A DNA stretch of 12,673 bases, taken from positions 340,058 through 352,730 of the forward strand of contig MU646775.1 in NCBI GenBank assembly GCA_026770585.1. The letters are read 5' to 3'. Numbering within the stretch: the first letter of the stretch is position 1; every line of letters begins with the position of its first letter. The position numbers and the translations under genes were made by a program. The stretch comes from Baffinella frigidus. Taxonomy: Eukaryota > Cryptophyceae > Cryptomonadales > Baffinellaceae. This document shows, piece after piece, positions 9,401-12,288 of the stretch. A model generated the notes under the pieces. That model was not told the DNA's origin. It saw only the letters and a program-made list of their open reading frames with translations, and ran no database searches.

Positions 9401-10270
9401 AACCAAATTCGTTTTAAAACGATTAGATGAACAGAGCGGGCTAGAGCTTTTCAGTCGCTGAACTGTATACCCCAAACCCTGAACCTTAAATCCGGGATCG
9501 GGCACCTATTTCACAAAATGGAGGGTTGGGGCAAGGGGAATTTTTATATGGGTGCGAGTCCCCTTGAAACCAGGATGGCTACATGTATTTGTAGTTGGTA
9601 CTAACCCTGCAGTAAGATGGCTCTTCCCGTTCATTATACCATATTTAAATCCATTCTCCCCCACCTAAAAATACCCCTTGGTTCAAGTTGGTTGGGGGTT
9701 ACACGCACCCTCGGTCTGGGAGTTCCCGGCAATGACCCCTGAGGCTGAGCACCCCACAACGGGCACCTCCAGCCACCCACGCTCCGCGAACAAGCCGGAG
9801 AGGAGCTGCGTGACAGCCCGGTACCCCTGCGCTCCGATCTCACCATCGCCGCCGCCCTCGATGTACTGTGATGAGACCTGGACGAAGCAGCAGGAGGGAG
9901 GCCCTGGCGGGAGGTTTGCGGACGCCGCGCGCAGCGCCTCCTGCAGCGCCTCGGAGAGGTTGAGCGCCAGCGACGTCCCCGACTCCAGCCGCGCCGTGCT
10001 CTTGATATTTGGCTCGCTGGGCGCCTGGCCCTGGCTAGCCTCGGAGCCCATTCGAAGCGAAGGAGCGCGGCGGGACGGGGCGTAGGCGGGCGGCACGACA
10101 GCGGAGCGGAGCAGGGCGGCGGATGGGGAGAGTCGCGCGGGCCGGAACAACGGTGTGGGGGAAAATCCCAGGCTGAGGGACGCCTGCAGCGCCAGGAGCA
10201 GCGCCGGGAAGAGCAGAGGCCGCGCCGCGGGGGGAAGCCCGCGGCGGACAGGGCCGGCAACAGCAGGCAT
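417..10270 (-). CDS. FIST-domain protein gene, 5' part, about 11 exons (spliced, 3' end outside window)
   Basis: FIST (F-box and intracellular signal transduction) domains are putative small-ligand sensor domains found in bacterial signalling proteins and in eukaryotes, for example FBXO22. The exons listed separately join in one frame with matching phases: 1 (phase 1 end), 2 (0), 3 (0), 4 (2), 5 (0), 6 (0), 7 (2), 8 (0), 9 (2), 10 (0), 11 (0). The product reads through the FIST_N landmarks in order: VPVVGCSASGVIA, PAVSITLASLPGAK, PFH, a Trp-rich block, AIVLF-SHSADPSF, FDFLFPAAKK, GG, AGVVG-VAISGDVAFEAVV and QGARPIGPNFE. Exon 11 (YMALGVSLTPLEED) may begin FIST_C. Introns are 113 to about 1740 nt and packed with repeats and exon copies. 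The family call rests on remembered motif patterns, not on a search. Exons 2 and 3 have uncertain edges. Confidence 0.72.
500..732. repeat. About 32-bp minisatellite, 7-8 units
   Basis: Tandem units of the form TAGTAAGTACTTATAGTCGT followed by ATAACCCTGCGG, some shortened, fill this intron segment between two exon 11 copies. Each unit contains the palindrome AAGTACTT. A single related unit is seen at about 1230-1280. Confidence 0.85.
735..790 (-). pseudogene. Decayed copy of exon 11 (YMALEVSLAPLEKD)
   Basis: The copy keeps the acceptor context TGGTGGGCAG and the frame YMALEVSLAPLEKDG, then homology is lost before the donor. It abuts the end of the 32-bp tandem array. Confidence 0.7.
830..1021. 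mobile_element. MITE family 1, copy 1 (192 bp)
   Basis: Its 29-bp terminal inverted repeats are at 830-858 (CCACGGCAGGCC...GAATTTCAG) and 993-1021 (CTGAAATTCC...GGCGTGG). A second copy in inverted orientation is at 4599-4788, with shared interior motifs GTGGTACTAAATGGTACGTA and CCACGTCCG. No coding capacity. No clear target duplication. Confidence 0.7.
1109..1165 (+). repeat. Telomere-like TTTAGGG array (degenerate)
   Basis: GGGTTTAAGG, TTTAGGGG and GGGTTTAGGG variants with a 7-bp rhythm lie beside a decayed exon 11 copy. Confidence 0.7.
1166..1217 (-). pseudogene. Decayed copy of exon 11 (MALGVLLISLEEED)
   Basis: The fourth copy reads MALGVLLISLEEEDS. It has lost GCAGTAC at the acceptor and any donor. 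Telomere-like repeats flank it at 1109-1165. Confidence 0.65.
1351..1410 (+). repeat. Dispersed element A, copy 2
   Basis: AAAGTTAACGGATGTGTACC ... GTCAACTTGAGAATAGTC. Adjacent to a decayed exon 11 copy. Confidence 0.7.
1425..1474 (-). pseudogene. Decayed copy of exon 11 (YMVLGVSPTPLEDDS)
   Basis: The copy keeps CGGCAG|TAC and reads YMVLGVSPTPLEDDS with an internal deletion, then diverges. It lies next to a copy of the dispersed 60-bp element (1351-1410). Confidence 0.65.
1770..1919. mobile_element. MITE family 2, copy 1 (150 bp) with 5-bp TSD
   Basis: The element begins CCGCTGCCGAGC and ends CTCGATAGCGG, flanked by a perfect direct repeat ACTAG (1765-1769 and 1920-1924). The interior holds the near-palindrome AAAAGCT...CCGGATTTCCGG...GGCTTTT. 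Related copies lie at 5470-5617 and 5759-5909 in the opposite orientation. Confidence 0.75.
2075..2096 (-). pseudogene. Partial copy of exon 10 (donor half)
   Basis: It repeats GACGTTACGAGCGCCCTC and the GC donor context GAG|GCAAGAA of exon 10, and continues into the same downstream intron sequence. The 5' half of the exon is absent. Confidence 0.6.
2143..2212 (+). repeat. Dispersed element A, copy 3 (internally duplicated)
   Basis: The 5' arm AAAG(G/T)TGACGGATTTGTA is present twice in tandem before GTCAACTTAAG. It lies between exon 10 and its donor-half copy. Confidence 0.65.
2227..2272 (-). CDS. FIST gene exon 10 (ATGQLEEEDVTSALE), GC donor
   Basis: It encodes 15 codons after one split base that completes Asp. 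The acceptor is CTTGTGCGCAG. The segment is acidic and helical-looking, and fits the variable linker after the NML helix. No GT donor lies near. The best donor is CTCGAG|GCAAGA, a GC-AG intron start, which keeps phase 0 into exon 11. Its acceptor side is duplicated at about 2341-2366 and its donor side at 2075-2096. Confidence 0.45.
2283..2309. repeat. Perfect 11-bp hairpin (GAGTTGACTAA / TTAGTCAACTC)
   Basis: The stem is 11 bp with a 5-nt loop (ACCAG), just upstream of the exon 10 acceptor on the transcript strand. The arm shares GTTGAC with the dispersed 60-bp element. Confidence 0.6.
2598..2885 (+). repeat. Telomere-like TTTAGGG array in intron 9
   Basis: Nearly continuous GGTTTAGGG-type heptamers with point variants (TTCAGGG, TTTGGGG, TTTCGGG). 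On the transcript strand this reads CCCTAAA. It begins 16 nt after the donor of exon 9. Confidence 0.9.
2902..3002 (-). CDS. FIST gene exon 9 (VVETEYNGTVITRIEESGGV)
   Basis: It encodes 33 codons plus GA. It continues QGARPIGPNFE with VVETEYNGTVITRIEESGGV and then PPMAIFNML, matching the FIST segment vTxaexNxIxExxgxpAxxxL. The acceptor CCAAACAG is formed by the end of a CCCCAAA array. The donor GA|GTGCGG resembles the GTGCGT donor of exon 1. The following intron begins in a large CCCTAAA-type array at 2598-2885. Confidence 0.72.
3003..3115 (-). repeat. Intron 8 made of CCCCAAA-type repeat
   Basis: The whole 113-nt intron, after GTCTGTTTACAATC, consists of CCCCAAA / CCCCACA / CCCAAA units and ends CCCCAAACAG at exon 9. 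The repeat unit itself supplies most of the acceptor. Confidence 0.7.
3116..3191 (-). CDS. FIST gene exon 8 (VAISGDVAFEAVV, QGARPIGPNFE)
   Basis: It encodes 25 codons after one split base. VAISGDVAFEAVVAQG followed by ARPIGPNFE is the clearest FIST signature in the window (family pattern GVALSGxVxxxxxVxQGCRPIGP). The acceptor is TCTCGCAG and the donor is TTCGAG|GTCTGT, phase 0. A truncated copy (8b) precedes it on the transcript at 3415-3461. The next intron, 3003-3115, is almost wholly telomere-like repeat. Confidence 0.8.
3213..3355. mobile_element. Possible short inverted-repeat element with 24-bp palindrome
   Basis: The ends ATCCACTTAGCAGC and GCTGCTAAATGGAT match at 13 of 14 positions when inverted. 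The interior contains the perfect palindrome TTTCACCTTG-AATT-CAAGGTGAAA (3306-3329). The right part (GGTCCTCGCTCG) resembles an end of family 2. No target duplication is seen. Confidence 0.45.
3415..3461 (-). pseudogene. Truncated copy of exon 8 (8b: AISGDVAFEAVV)
   Basis: After the acceptor ACACAG it reads (G)AAISGDVAFEAVVA in the same phase as exon 8, then diverges before QGARPIGP. It has no donor. With 7b and the 115-nt spacer at 3462-3576 it looks like an older tandem copy of the exon 7-8 block. Confidence 0.7.
3478..3574 (+). repeat. TTTGGGG heptamer array
   Basis: About 13 units of GGGGTTT-type repeat fill the spacer between exon copies 7b and 8b. Together with the flanking splice-like ends this spacer is 115 nt, close to the 113 nt of intron 8. 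Confidence 0.85.
3577..3626 (-). CDS. FIST gene exon 7b, alternative copy (KWEELENAVAWEAGVV)
   Basis: This is a near-copy of exon 7a: 16 codons plus GG, after TTTAG and before the donor GG|GTAAAC. It has the same phases as 7a and retains ELEN and EAGVV. No frame break is visible, unlike most exon copies in this locus, so it could be a mutually exclusive exon. Its donor merges into a CCCCAAA array that forms the following 115-nt intron-like spacer. Confidence 0.45.
3761..3819 (-). CDS. FIST gene exon 7a (DAGERKELENPAAREAGVVG)
   Basis: It encodes 19 codons plus GG, starting after CTTGCAG and ending at a good donor, GG|GTAAGC. Phase 0 in and phase 2 out match exons 6 and 8. Joined to exon 8 it gives AGVVGVAISGDV, the expected GxVGVALSGDV strand of FIST_N. 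A second, equally phase-compatible version (7b) lies at 3577-3626, so the two may be alternatives. Confidence 0.65.
3831..4075 (+). repeat. TTTAGTG array followed by TTTAGGG array
   Basis: Seven exact GTGTTTA units (about 3834-3883) are followed by degenerate TTTAGGG repeats to about 4075. A poly-purine run with 8 A and 9-10 G follows. Confidence 0.9.
4113..4185 (-). pseudogene. Partial copy of exon 6
   Basis: A direct repeat of the exon 6 region reads DTNPRAVFYLLNIASVCPP against DTDPRALFYLPKISSVCPP. The frame is kept but the 5' end and acceptor differ. A long G-run follows both copies on the plus strand. Confidence 0.65.
4297..4365 (-). CDS. FIST gene exon 6 (AGAMAGGLDTDPRALFYLPK)
   Basis: It encodes 23 codons, in phase 0 at both ends. 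The Gly-Gly after FPAAKK and the following ALFYL fit the FIST_N segment xxGGLxSxxxxxALFL. The acceptor is AAAACAG|GCC. The proposed donor TCT|GTCTGC is weak but follows the GTCT style of exons 2 and 8 here. A partial second copy, with several amino acid changes but the same frame, follows at 4113-4185. A second copy of the acceptor region lies at 4555-4570. Confidence 0.6.
4423..4476. repeat. TCTAGTGAG 9-bp array, 6 exact copies
   Basis: Six perfect 9-bp units. A degenerate second array of the same unit lies at about 4809-4876, downstream of the MITE-bearing duplicate of this segment. Confidence 0.95.
4599..4788. mobile_element. MITE family 1, copy 2 (190 bp), with paralogous empty site
   Basis: The 29-bp inverted repeats at 4599-4627 and 4760-4788 match at 22 of 29 positions. 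The flanks (GTTATGAGTCCCC...GTGAAG and GTTATGAAAGTGTTCA) match the uninterrupted sequence at about 4376-4425 (GTGACG|GTTATGAACGTGTTCA). The insertion is therefore directly visible, and no duplicated target bases are apparent. Confidence 0.75.
4809..4876. repeat. Degenerate TCTAGTGAG array
   Basis: Variant 9-bp units (TTAGTGAG, TCTAGTTAG, GCTAGTGAG) are homologous to the array at 4423-4476 and part of the same local duplication. Confidence 0.8.
4990..5024 (-). pseudogene. Degenerate partial copy of exon 5
   Basis: GTCTTGAAATTTCCTCTGTC and the following bases resemble the exon 5 stretch encoding VLKSFDFLFPAAKK, with deletions that shift the frame. Confidence 0.5.
5022..5081 (-). repeat. Dispersed element A, copy 4
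   Basis: In minus orientation, it begins 5-6 nt inside intron 5. The preceding AAAAAGGTCGTTTTCGCTCC resembles the sequence just before copy 5 on the plus strand. Confidence 0.75.
5088..5160 (-). CDS. FIST gene exon 5 (HSADPSFAAQVLKSFDFLFP)
   Basis: It encodes 24 codons after a single split-codon base. HSADPSFAAQVLKSFDFLFP then AAKK matches the FIST_N pattern xxADPxxxxxxLLxxLDxxFPxA. The acceptor is GGAGCAG and the donor is AAAAAG|GTCG, phase 0. The intron immediately runs into a copy of the dispersed 60-bp element, and the frame stays open a little past the donor (VVFAPKVDGFV). A degenerate partial copy lies just downstream on the transcript at 4990-5024. Confidence 0.72.
5470..5617. mobile_element. 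MITE family 2, copy 2
   Basis: It starts CCGCTATCAAGCG and ends CGCTCGACAGCGG. Internal AAAAGCTGAGGCCGG...TCTTAGCTTTT is the shared palindromic core. Both this copy and the next are followed by AAAGAGG, so the two may have spread by segmental duplication. Confidence 0.65.
5759..5909. mobile_element. MITE family 2, copy 3, with 34-bp palindromic core
   Basis: It starts CCGCTATCGAGG and ends GCTCGGCAGCGG. The core at 5789-5822 (AAAAGCTG...CCGGAATTCCGG...CAGCTTTT) is palindromic except for one pair. It abuts the degenerate exon 4 copy. Confidence 0.7.
5910..5971 (-). pseudogene. Degenerate copy of exon 4 (GFEGYLGSAIVLF)
   Basis: It reads GFEGYLGSAIVLFR against the exon 4 block GFEGGPGSAIVLF, but the upstream Trp block is replaced by a foldback (CCAGTCCTG/CAGGACTGG, 5950-5968). 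The 3' side abuts a family-2 inverted-repeat element directly. Confidence 0.65.
5990..6049 (+). repeat. Dispersed element A, copy 5
   Basis: It has perfect 9-bp arms AAAGTTGAC (5999-6007) and GTCAACTTT (6032-6040). The preceding AAGAAGGTCGTGTTCGCCC parallels the end of exon 5 but on the opposite strand. A partial copy may lie at about 6097-6123. Confidence 0.75.
6263..6366 (-). CDS. FIST gene exon 4 (RWQDWDKVGLEGF, SAIVLF)
   Basis: It encodes 34 codons plus 2 nt. The block RWQDWDKVGLEGFEGGPGS followed by AIVLF corresponds to the Trp-containing segment and the hydrophobic strand before the SADP motif. The acceptor used is TTTTAGAG (phase 0); TTTGAG nearer the Trp is possible but changes phase. 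The donor is TTCAG|GTTTAG, and the intron starts directly with telomere-like GTTTAGGG repeats. The split codon AG plus C from exon 5 restores Ser in LFSHSADP. A decayed copy lies at 5910-5971. Confidence 0.65.
6397..6610. repeat. Degenerate repeats of CTCAAAA-x-GCGCG-TTTCAGGGACG
   Basis: Recurrent strings such as AAAGCGC, GTTTTCAGGGACGGGA and CGGTTTCGGGGACG occur with irregular spacing of about 35-60 bp. They are an extension of the array at 6960-7290. Plus-strand frames here are open but of low complexity and show no domain. Confidence 0.55.
6640..6935. repeat. Tandem block with four exact-length 20-bp units
   Basis: A 20-bp unit CC(A/G)TCCCGAGGCGGGCCTAT repeats four times at 6811-6890. It is bracketed by two copies of GAGAGGAAAGGACCGGGCGG and two copies of a GTCATCTATATC(A/G)(T/G)GAGAGAG string, so the whole block is a nested tandem duplication. 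Confidence 0.8.
6960..7361 (+). repeat. About 35-bp array (TTTCAGGGACGGGACCGCGAAAA)n, arm of an inverted pair
   Basis: About ten degenerate units alternate between ...TCAGGGACGGGACCGCG... and ...TTTGGGGGACGG.... The stretch from 7031 to 7361 resembles the reverse complement of about 7815-7921, including CACTCGAGGCT and TATTTTAAA. Confidence 0.7.
7366..7700. repeat. AT-rich region with ATCATGAAAATCACGAAAAA repeats
   Basis: Repeated blocks TTTCGCCCATGATTGA(A/C)AA, CCCAGCTC(A/G)TGATT and TCACTCATACTCATA make a base-composition island far richer in A+T than its flanks. The hairpin AAAATCACGA-AAAAA-TCGTGATTTT (7506-7530) has a perfect 10-bp stem. Confidence 0.8.
7746..7789. repeat. Inverted repeat TTTGGTCAC ... 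GTGACCAAA
   Basis: Perfect 9-bp arms 26 nt apart. The outer sequence also pairs partly (GGGGC / CTGCCC). The flanks share TAAATTTCACA on both sides. It could be a small decayed inverted-repeat element. Confidence 0.5.
7879..7941 (-). CDS. FIST gene exon 3 (tentative, PFHVRQ...)
   Basis: Directly after GGTCTGAG (acceptor AG) the frame reads PFHVRQKSSFDG, and PFH is expected right after LPGxxV in FIST_N. Starting at 7941 keeps phase 0 with exon 2. The 3' edge is uncertain. A donor at TTTC|GTGGAC gives 21 codons. A donor at CAC|GTCCGT would give a 9-nt exon that joins to exon 4 with family-like spacing between PFH and the Trp. The segment also belongs to a repeat whose inverted relative lies at about 7031-7361, so the PFH match could be fortuitous. 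Confidence 0.35.
7904..7933. repeat. Perfect 11-bp hairpin CGTCCGTCAAA / TTTGACGGACG
   Basis: Perfect stem with an 8-nt loop (GGAGCTCT). It overlaps the tentative exon 3, which lowers confidence in that exon. Confidence 0.6.
7969..8027 (-). repeat. Dispersed element A, copy 6
   Basis: In minus orientation, it lies in intron 2 between the introner-like element and the tentative exon 3. Confidence 0.75.
8046..8175. mobile_element. Introner-like MITE family 3 (130 bp) at the exon 2 donor
   Basis: The 48-bp inverted repeats (8046-8093 and 8128-8175; 42 of 48 positions match) begin and end CTAG. They are flanked by the direct repeat ACCTT (8041-8045 and 8176-8180), read as AAGGT on the transcript strand. 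The exon 2 junction AAG|GT lies exactly in that duplication. Confidence 0.8.
8178..8242 (-). CDS. FIST gene exon 2 (ALPPHAGGPAVSITLASLPGAK)
   Basis: This exon encodes the second FIST_N strand, with PAVSITLASLPGAK matching the family pattern of xPAxSxxLAxLPG. The chosen acceptor (CATCTGAAG) gives phase 1, matching exon 1, and the exon ends GCCAAG|GTCTAG in phase 0. An alternative acceptor at GTTCAG would start the exon at 8278 in the same phase and add 12 residues. The donor GT lies in a 5-bp duplication flanking a 130-bp inverted-repeat element. Four further degenerate copies of this exon lie upstream in intron 1; this is the only one with an intact AVSIT-to-LPGAK run and a usable donor. Confidence 0.65.
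8269..8555 (-). repeat. Telomere-like repeats in opposite orientation (CCCTAAA on plus)
   Basis: Two blocks (8269-8335 and 8440-8545) of CCTGAAA / CCCTAAA variants separate exon 2 copies a, b and c. Both end in a shared CTG(C/T)AATCCCGAAA string before the next exon copy. Confidence 0.75.
8339..8437 (-). pseudogene. Degenerate copy of exon 2 (copy b)
   Basis: It shares the TGTCGATCACGC end with exon 2, and the TTTCGGGATTGCAGT-like sequence beyond it is shared with the neighbouring copy c. The central part is disrupted by a C-run and by an insertion of GGCTAGAAATGTGACTAT, a string also seen at about 7325. Confidence 0.5.
8557..8604 (-). pseudogene. Degenerate copy of exon 2 (copy c, cut by hairpin element)
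   Basis: On the transcript strand it encodes GGAPAVSIT in the exon 2 frame but then runs into intronic sequence. Its 5' side ends exactly at the 110-bp hairpin element. Confidence 0.55.
8605..8714. mobile_element. 110-bp foldback element with 24-bp perfect palindrome
   Basis: The outer arms GTGGCTCAAATAGTGC... match at 22 of 23 positions. The inner stem GATTTGCCTTG/CAAGGTAAATC and the palindrome ATCGGGGTCGGATCCGACCC... (8648-8671) make almost the whole unit self-complementary. It truncates exon 2 copy c. Confidence 0.75.
8748..8901. mobile_element. MITE family 4, copy 1 (about 154 bp)
   Basis: The inverted repeats TCATCCGGGGACATGTTTAA... and its partner match at 31 of 33 core positions. A 4-bp ACAC on both sides may be the target duplication. 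The interior is AT-rich and non-coding. Confidence 0.75.
8965..9025 (-). pseudogene. Degenerate copy of exon 2 (copy d: GEAAVSIA)
   Basis: It reads PPGFSGEAAVSIAKH and then stops, aligning with PPHAGGPAVSITLAS. The upstream CTCGGACGCATCC matches the context of exon 2 and copy e. Confidence 0.55.
9060..9179. mobile_element. MITE family 4, copy 2 (inverted, truncated)
   Basis: It ends TTTAAATTAAACATGTCCCC... and its interior (TAACTCCTATGAACACATAGGGATCC) parallels copy 1 in reverse. The other terminal repeat is missing. It interrupts exon 2 copy e. Confidence 0.6.
9181..9232 (-). pseudogene. Degenerate copy of exon 2 (copy e, interrupted by element)
   Basis: It reads TSDASAWPLAGGA against TSEALPPHAGGPA. 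Immediately after GGGGGG the sequence switches to the end of a family-4 element (TAATCCGGGGACATG), so the copy appears to have been broken by that insertion. Confidence 0.55.
9240..9700. other. Intron 1 remainder, no gene seen
   Basis: This stretch holds a few CCCCAAACCCTGAACC remnants (about 9470) and an AT-rich part near the exon 1 donor. I see no exon-like block or complete repeat element. Confidence 0.5.
9709..10270 (-). CDS. FIST gene exon 1: targeting leader and start of FIST_N
   Basis: The exon opens with ATG at 10270; the frame continues upstream but has no earlier ATG. It encodes about 187 residues. Residues 1-16 are Arg- and Pro-rich, followed by a hydrophobic stretch (LLFPALLLALQASLSLG) and then FSPTPLFRPARLSPSAALL, rich in Ser, Ala, Pro and Arg and poor in acidic residues. 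This resembles a signal peptide followed by a transit peptide with Phe near the cleavage point, as in secondary plastids. Around residue 100 the mature-looking part begins (TSLALNLSEALQEALRAAS), then CCFVQVSSQYIEGG and EVPVVGCSASGVIAGN, the N-terminal FIST signature. The donor is G|GTGCGT in phase 1. Another open frame on the minus strand overlaps this region, and a plus-strand frame runs antisense to it; neither shows family motifs. Confidence 0.72.
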
Positions 10271-10396
10271 TTCTGGAGGGCCTCTGGTGGAGGGTACTCC
10301 TGGCTGGCAGCGAGAAGCAAGCACCTGTGCCTTCCTGGGCGAAAAAAAACGAGGAGTGGTCAAATCGAAATTTGACCAGAAACTTCTTCCCTCTCA
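10271..10396. promoter_or_regulatory. Divergent promoter region with TTGACC inverted repeat
   Basis: This gap separates the FIST start codon (minus) from the zinc-finger coding region (plus). At 10357-10378 there is a perfect inverted repeat TGGTCAAAT-CGAA-ATTTGACCA, whose arms contain the W-box-like core TTGACC. It lies about 90 bp upstream of the FIST ATG. No TATA box is evident. Use as a shared control region is inference. Confidence 0.35.
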
Positions 10397-10785
<389 letters not shown>

Positions 10786-11385
10786 CGGCATCGCCTGGTC
10801 AACGCCCCCGTGCCGTGGAGAGATTGATAATTCATTGACAAACAACCAGCGTCAGCGCCGCACATGCTACGCATTGTGCCACTACTGTACCCCGTGTCGG
10901 CCGCTCATACGAGCATTTCCCGGATGGATTCTAACTCCACCTCCTACCGTGTCGCGGACTACTTCGAGGCTTGCGGGAGTGCCTTTAGGTCCTTCAGGTT
11001 CTTCGAGCTCCCAACATAGGCGGACACCGGAACTTGTTTTGTAGAAAGGCCATGCTTCCTTTCGGATCACATCAAGCCCCCCTGTACCGCTGGGGATGCG
11101 ATTCTTTGGGGCAGGGACCTGATCTCAAGAGAGATCGACAGCCCGCCTTGGGGACAGATCTCACAGGGCAGAGAGGTCCTGGGCGAACAGCTTGTCACGG
11201 GCTTGCGCCCGGTCGAGAACAACACCTCGAGGATAATCGTTCAAATATTTATTTACACCTTGAGAGAATCATGCTTCGATCCACGAACACCGTCAACATG
11301 TATAAGGGCTTTTATGCAGGATTAAGACACCCCGGTACATGTCCATGCAGTATGGTCGTGCAGGGCCATAGCCGCAGGGTTCTTC
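10786..11385. other. Intergenic or UTR region, no gene assigned
   Basis: No recognisable domain on either strand. A minus-strand open stretch (about 10882-11040, after AAAACAAG) could be a further exon of the alpha/beta gene. The minus strand carries AATAAA at about 11245. Neither is well supported. Confidence 0.35.
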
Positions 11386-11435
11386 TCAGGGTTTAGGGTT
11401 CATGGTTTCAGGTTCAGTTTTTAGGGTTTAGAGGG
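11386..11435 (+). repeat. Short telomere-like TTTAGGG patch
   Basis: GGGTTTAGGGTTCATGG-type variants lie downstream of the exon beta donor region. Confidence 0.7.
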
Positions 11436-11464
11436 TAGAGGCCATACGAGCAGCGTTCTTCTCC

Positions 11465-11540
11465 ACCAAATTTACTCACCGCGCTATACTTTGCACGTTC
11501 ACTCACCGCGCTGCACTCTGCTCCAAATTTACTCACCGCG
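11465..11540 (-). repeat. Three tandem copies of a GTGAGT splice-donor unit
   Basis: The unit GCGCGGTGAGT(A/G)AA recurs with GTGAGT on the minus strand at 11531-11536, 11501-11506 and 11474-11479 (spacing 30 and 27). The first is the proposed exon beta donor. Confidence 0.7.
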
Positions 11541-11778
11541 CTGCACGCCGCACCAACCTCCGCTTGACTTCAACAACAGAGGCGGCTCCGTCGTGGGCAG
11601 GGCGCAGCGCCTGCTGCTTCAGGCGCGGGCTCTGGTACACAACCTGCGGGGGAGCGCACTCTGTTAACCTTCGTTTCGAATACAGGGGGTTACTCGCCAC
11701 TGAGACAGAGGGTGGGTGTTCCGACGCTCCGTCTTCGACAGGGCGCAGCTGCTTCGGACGCGGGCTCTGGTACACGGC
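11537..11778 (-). CDS. Unrecognised gene, exon beta with internal duplication (VYQSPRPKQ / VYQSPRLKQ)
   Basis: An open block of 80 codons plus 2 nt runs from a strong acceptor (a long CT tract then CTCGCAG) to a consensus donor CG|GTGAGT. Two tandem units are visible: AVYQSPRPKQLRPVEDGA through KRRLTECAPP, and VVYQSPRLKQQALRPAHDGA through KRRLVRRAAR. The second unit has its own possible acceptor (CCCCGCAG|GTT), so two exons or alternative acceptors are possible. Phase 0 at its start matches the end of the exon at 12286-12377. The product is basic and Pro-rich. I do not recognise the family. Confidence 0.55.
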
Positions 11779-11779
11779 C

Positions 11780-11780
<1 letters not shown>

Positions 11781-11815
<35 letters not shown>
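11781..11815. repeat. GA/CT dinucleotide tract at the exon beta acceptor
   Basis: About 15 GA repeats. On the minus strand they form the polypyrimidine tract immediately before CGCAG. Confidence 0.9.
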
Positions 11816-11817
<2 letters not shown>

Positions 11818-11942
11818 CAGCGGTTGGAGGGGTGTCTGATTTTTCCTGAGTGCAAGGGCGGATTATGTGCACATATGATCCAGTCTAATAAAGATCTGGC
11901 TTCCCGGCAGCCACTAGCTGGAAGAATCTCCAATACAGAAAC

Positions 11943-12045
11943 ACCTCGCTCATAAGAAACTGCCTCCCCTTAGGACCCTACAGCAGACCTATGCCTAGGG
12001 CCCTACAGTGATCCTAGGGGGGGGACAGTTTCTTATGAGCGAGGT
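11943..12045. mobile_element. Inverted-repeat element with 20-bp perfect ends
   Basis: ACCTCGCTCATAAGAAACTG at 11943-11962 is perfectly inverted at 12026-12045, with further loose pairing inward (CCTCCCCTTAGGA). The interior CTACAGCAGACCTATGCCTA is repeated imperfectly at 12079-12106. No target duplication is clear. Confidence 0.65.
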
Positions 12046-12132
12046 ACTCCTGTACACGAACACGCCTCCCACTCCGAGCCTTCAGTAGACCTGCCCCTAG
12101 GACCCTAGGGCGGGCCTATGGGGGGTCTTGAG

Positions 12133-12265
12133 GTAAAGTTTAGGGTTTAGGGTTTAGGGTTTAGGGTTTAGGGTTTAGGGTTCAGGGTTGAGGGTTCAGG
12201 GTTTAGGATTCAGGGTTTAGGGTTTGGGGTTTAGGGTTTAGGGTGTAGGGGTTCGTGTATAGGGT
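12133..12265 (+). repeat. Telomere-like TTTAGGG array, with exact run
   Basis: Starts with about six exact TTTAGGG units, then variants. It lies directly after the family-3-like tip downstream of exon alpha-2. Confidence 0.9.
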
Positions 12266-12270
12266 TTCGG

Positions 12271-12288
12271 GAGGCAGAGCTAGACCTT
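12271..12288 (-). mobile_element. Remnant tip of family 3 (introner-like) at the alpha-2 donor
   Basis: AAGGTCTAGCTCTGCCTC on the minus strand is identical over 18 bp to the exon 2 donor and element end at 8163-8180. The rest of the element is absent or replaced by telomere-like repeats. Confidence 0.6.

Noticed and set aside
10155-10396. Long N-terminal extension of the zinc-finger frame starting MGENPRL
   Set aside because: It is antisense to FIST exon 1, whose frame has recognisable domain content. The GC-rich DNA leaves many frames open by chance, and a good acceptor at 10396 suggests the finger exon begins there.
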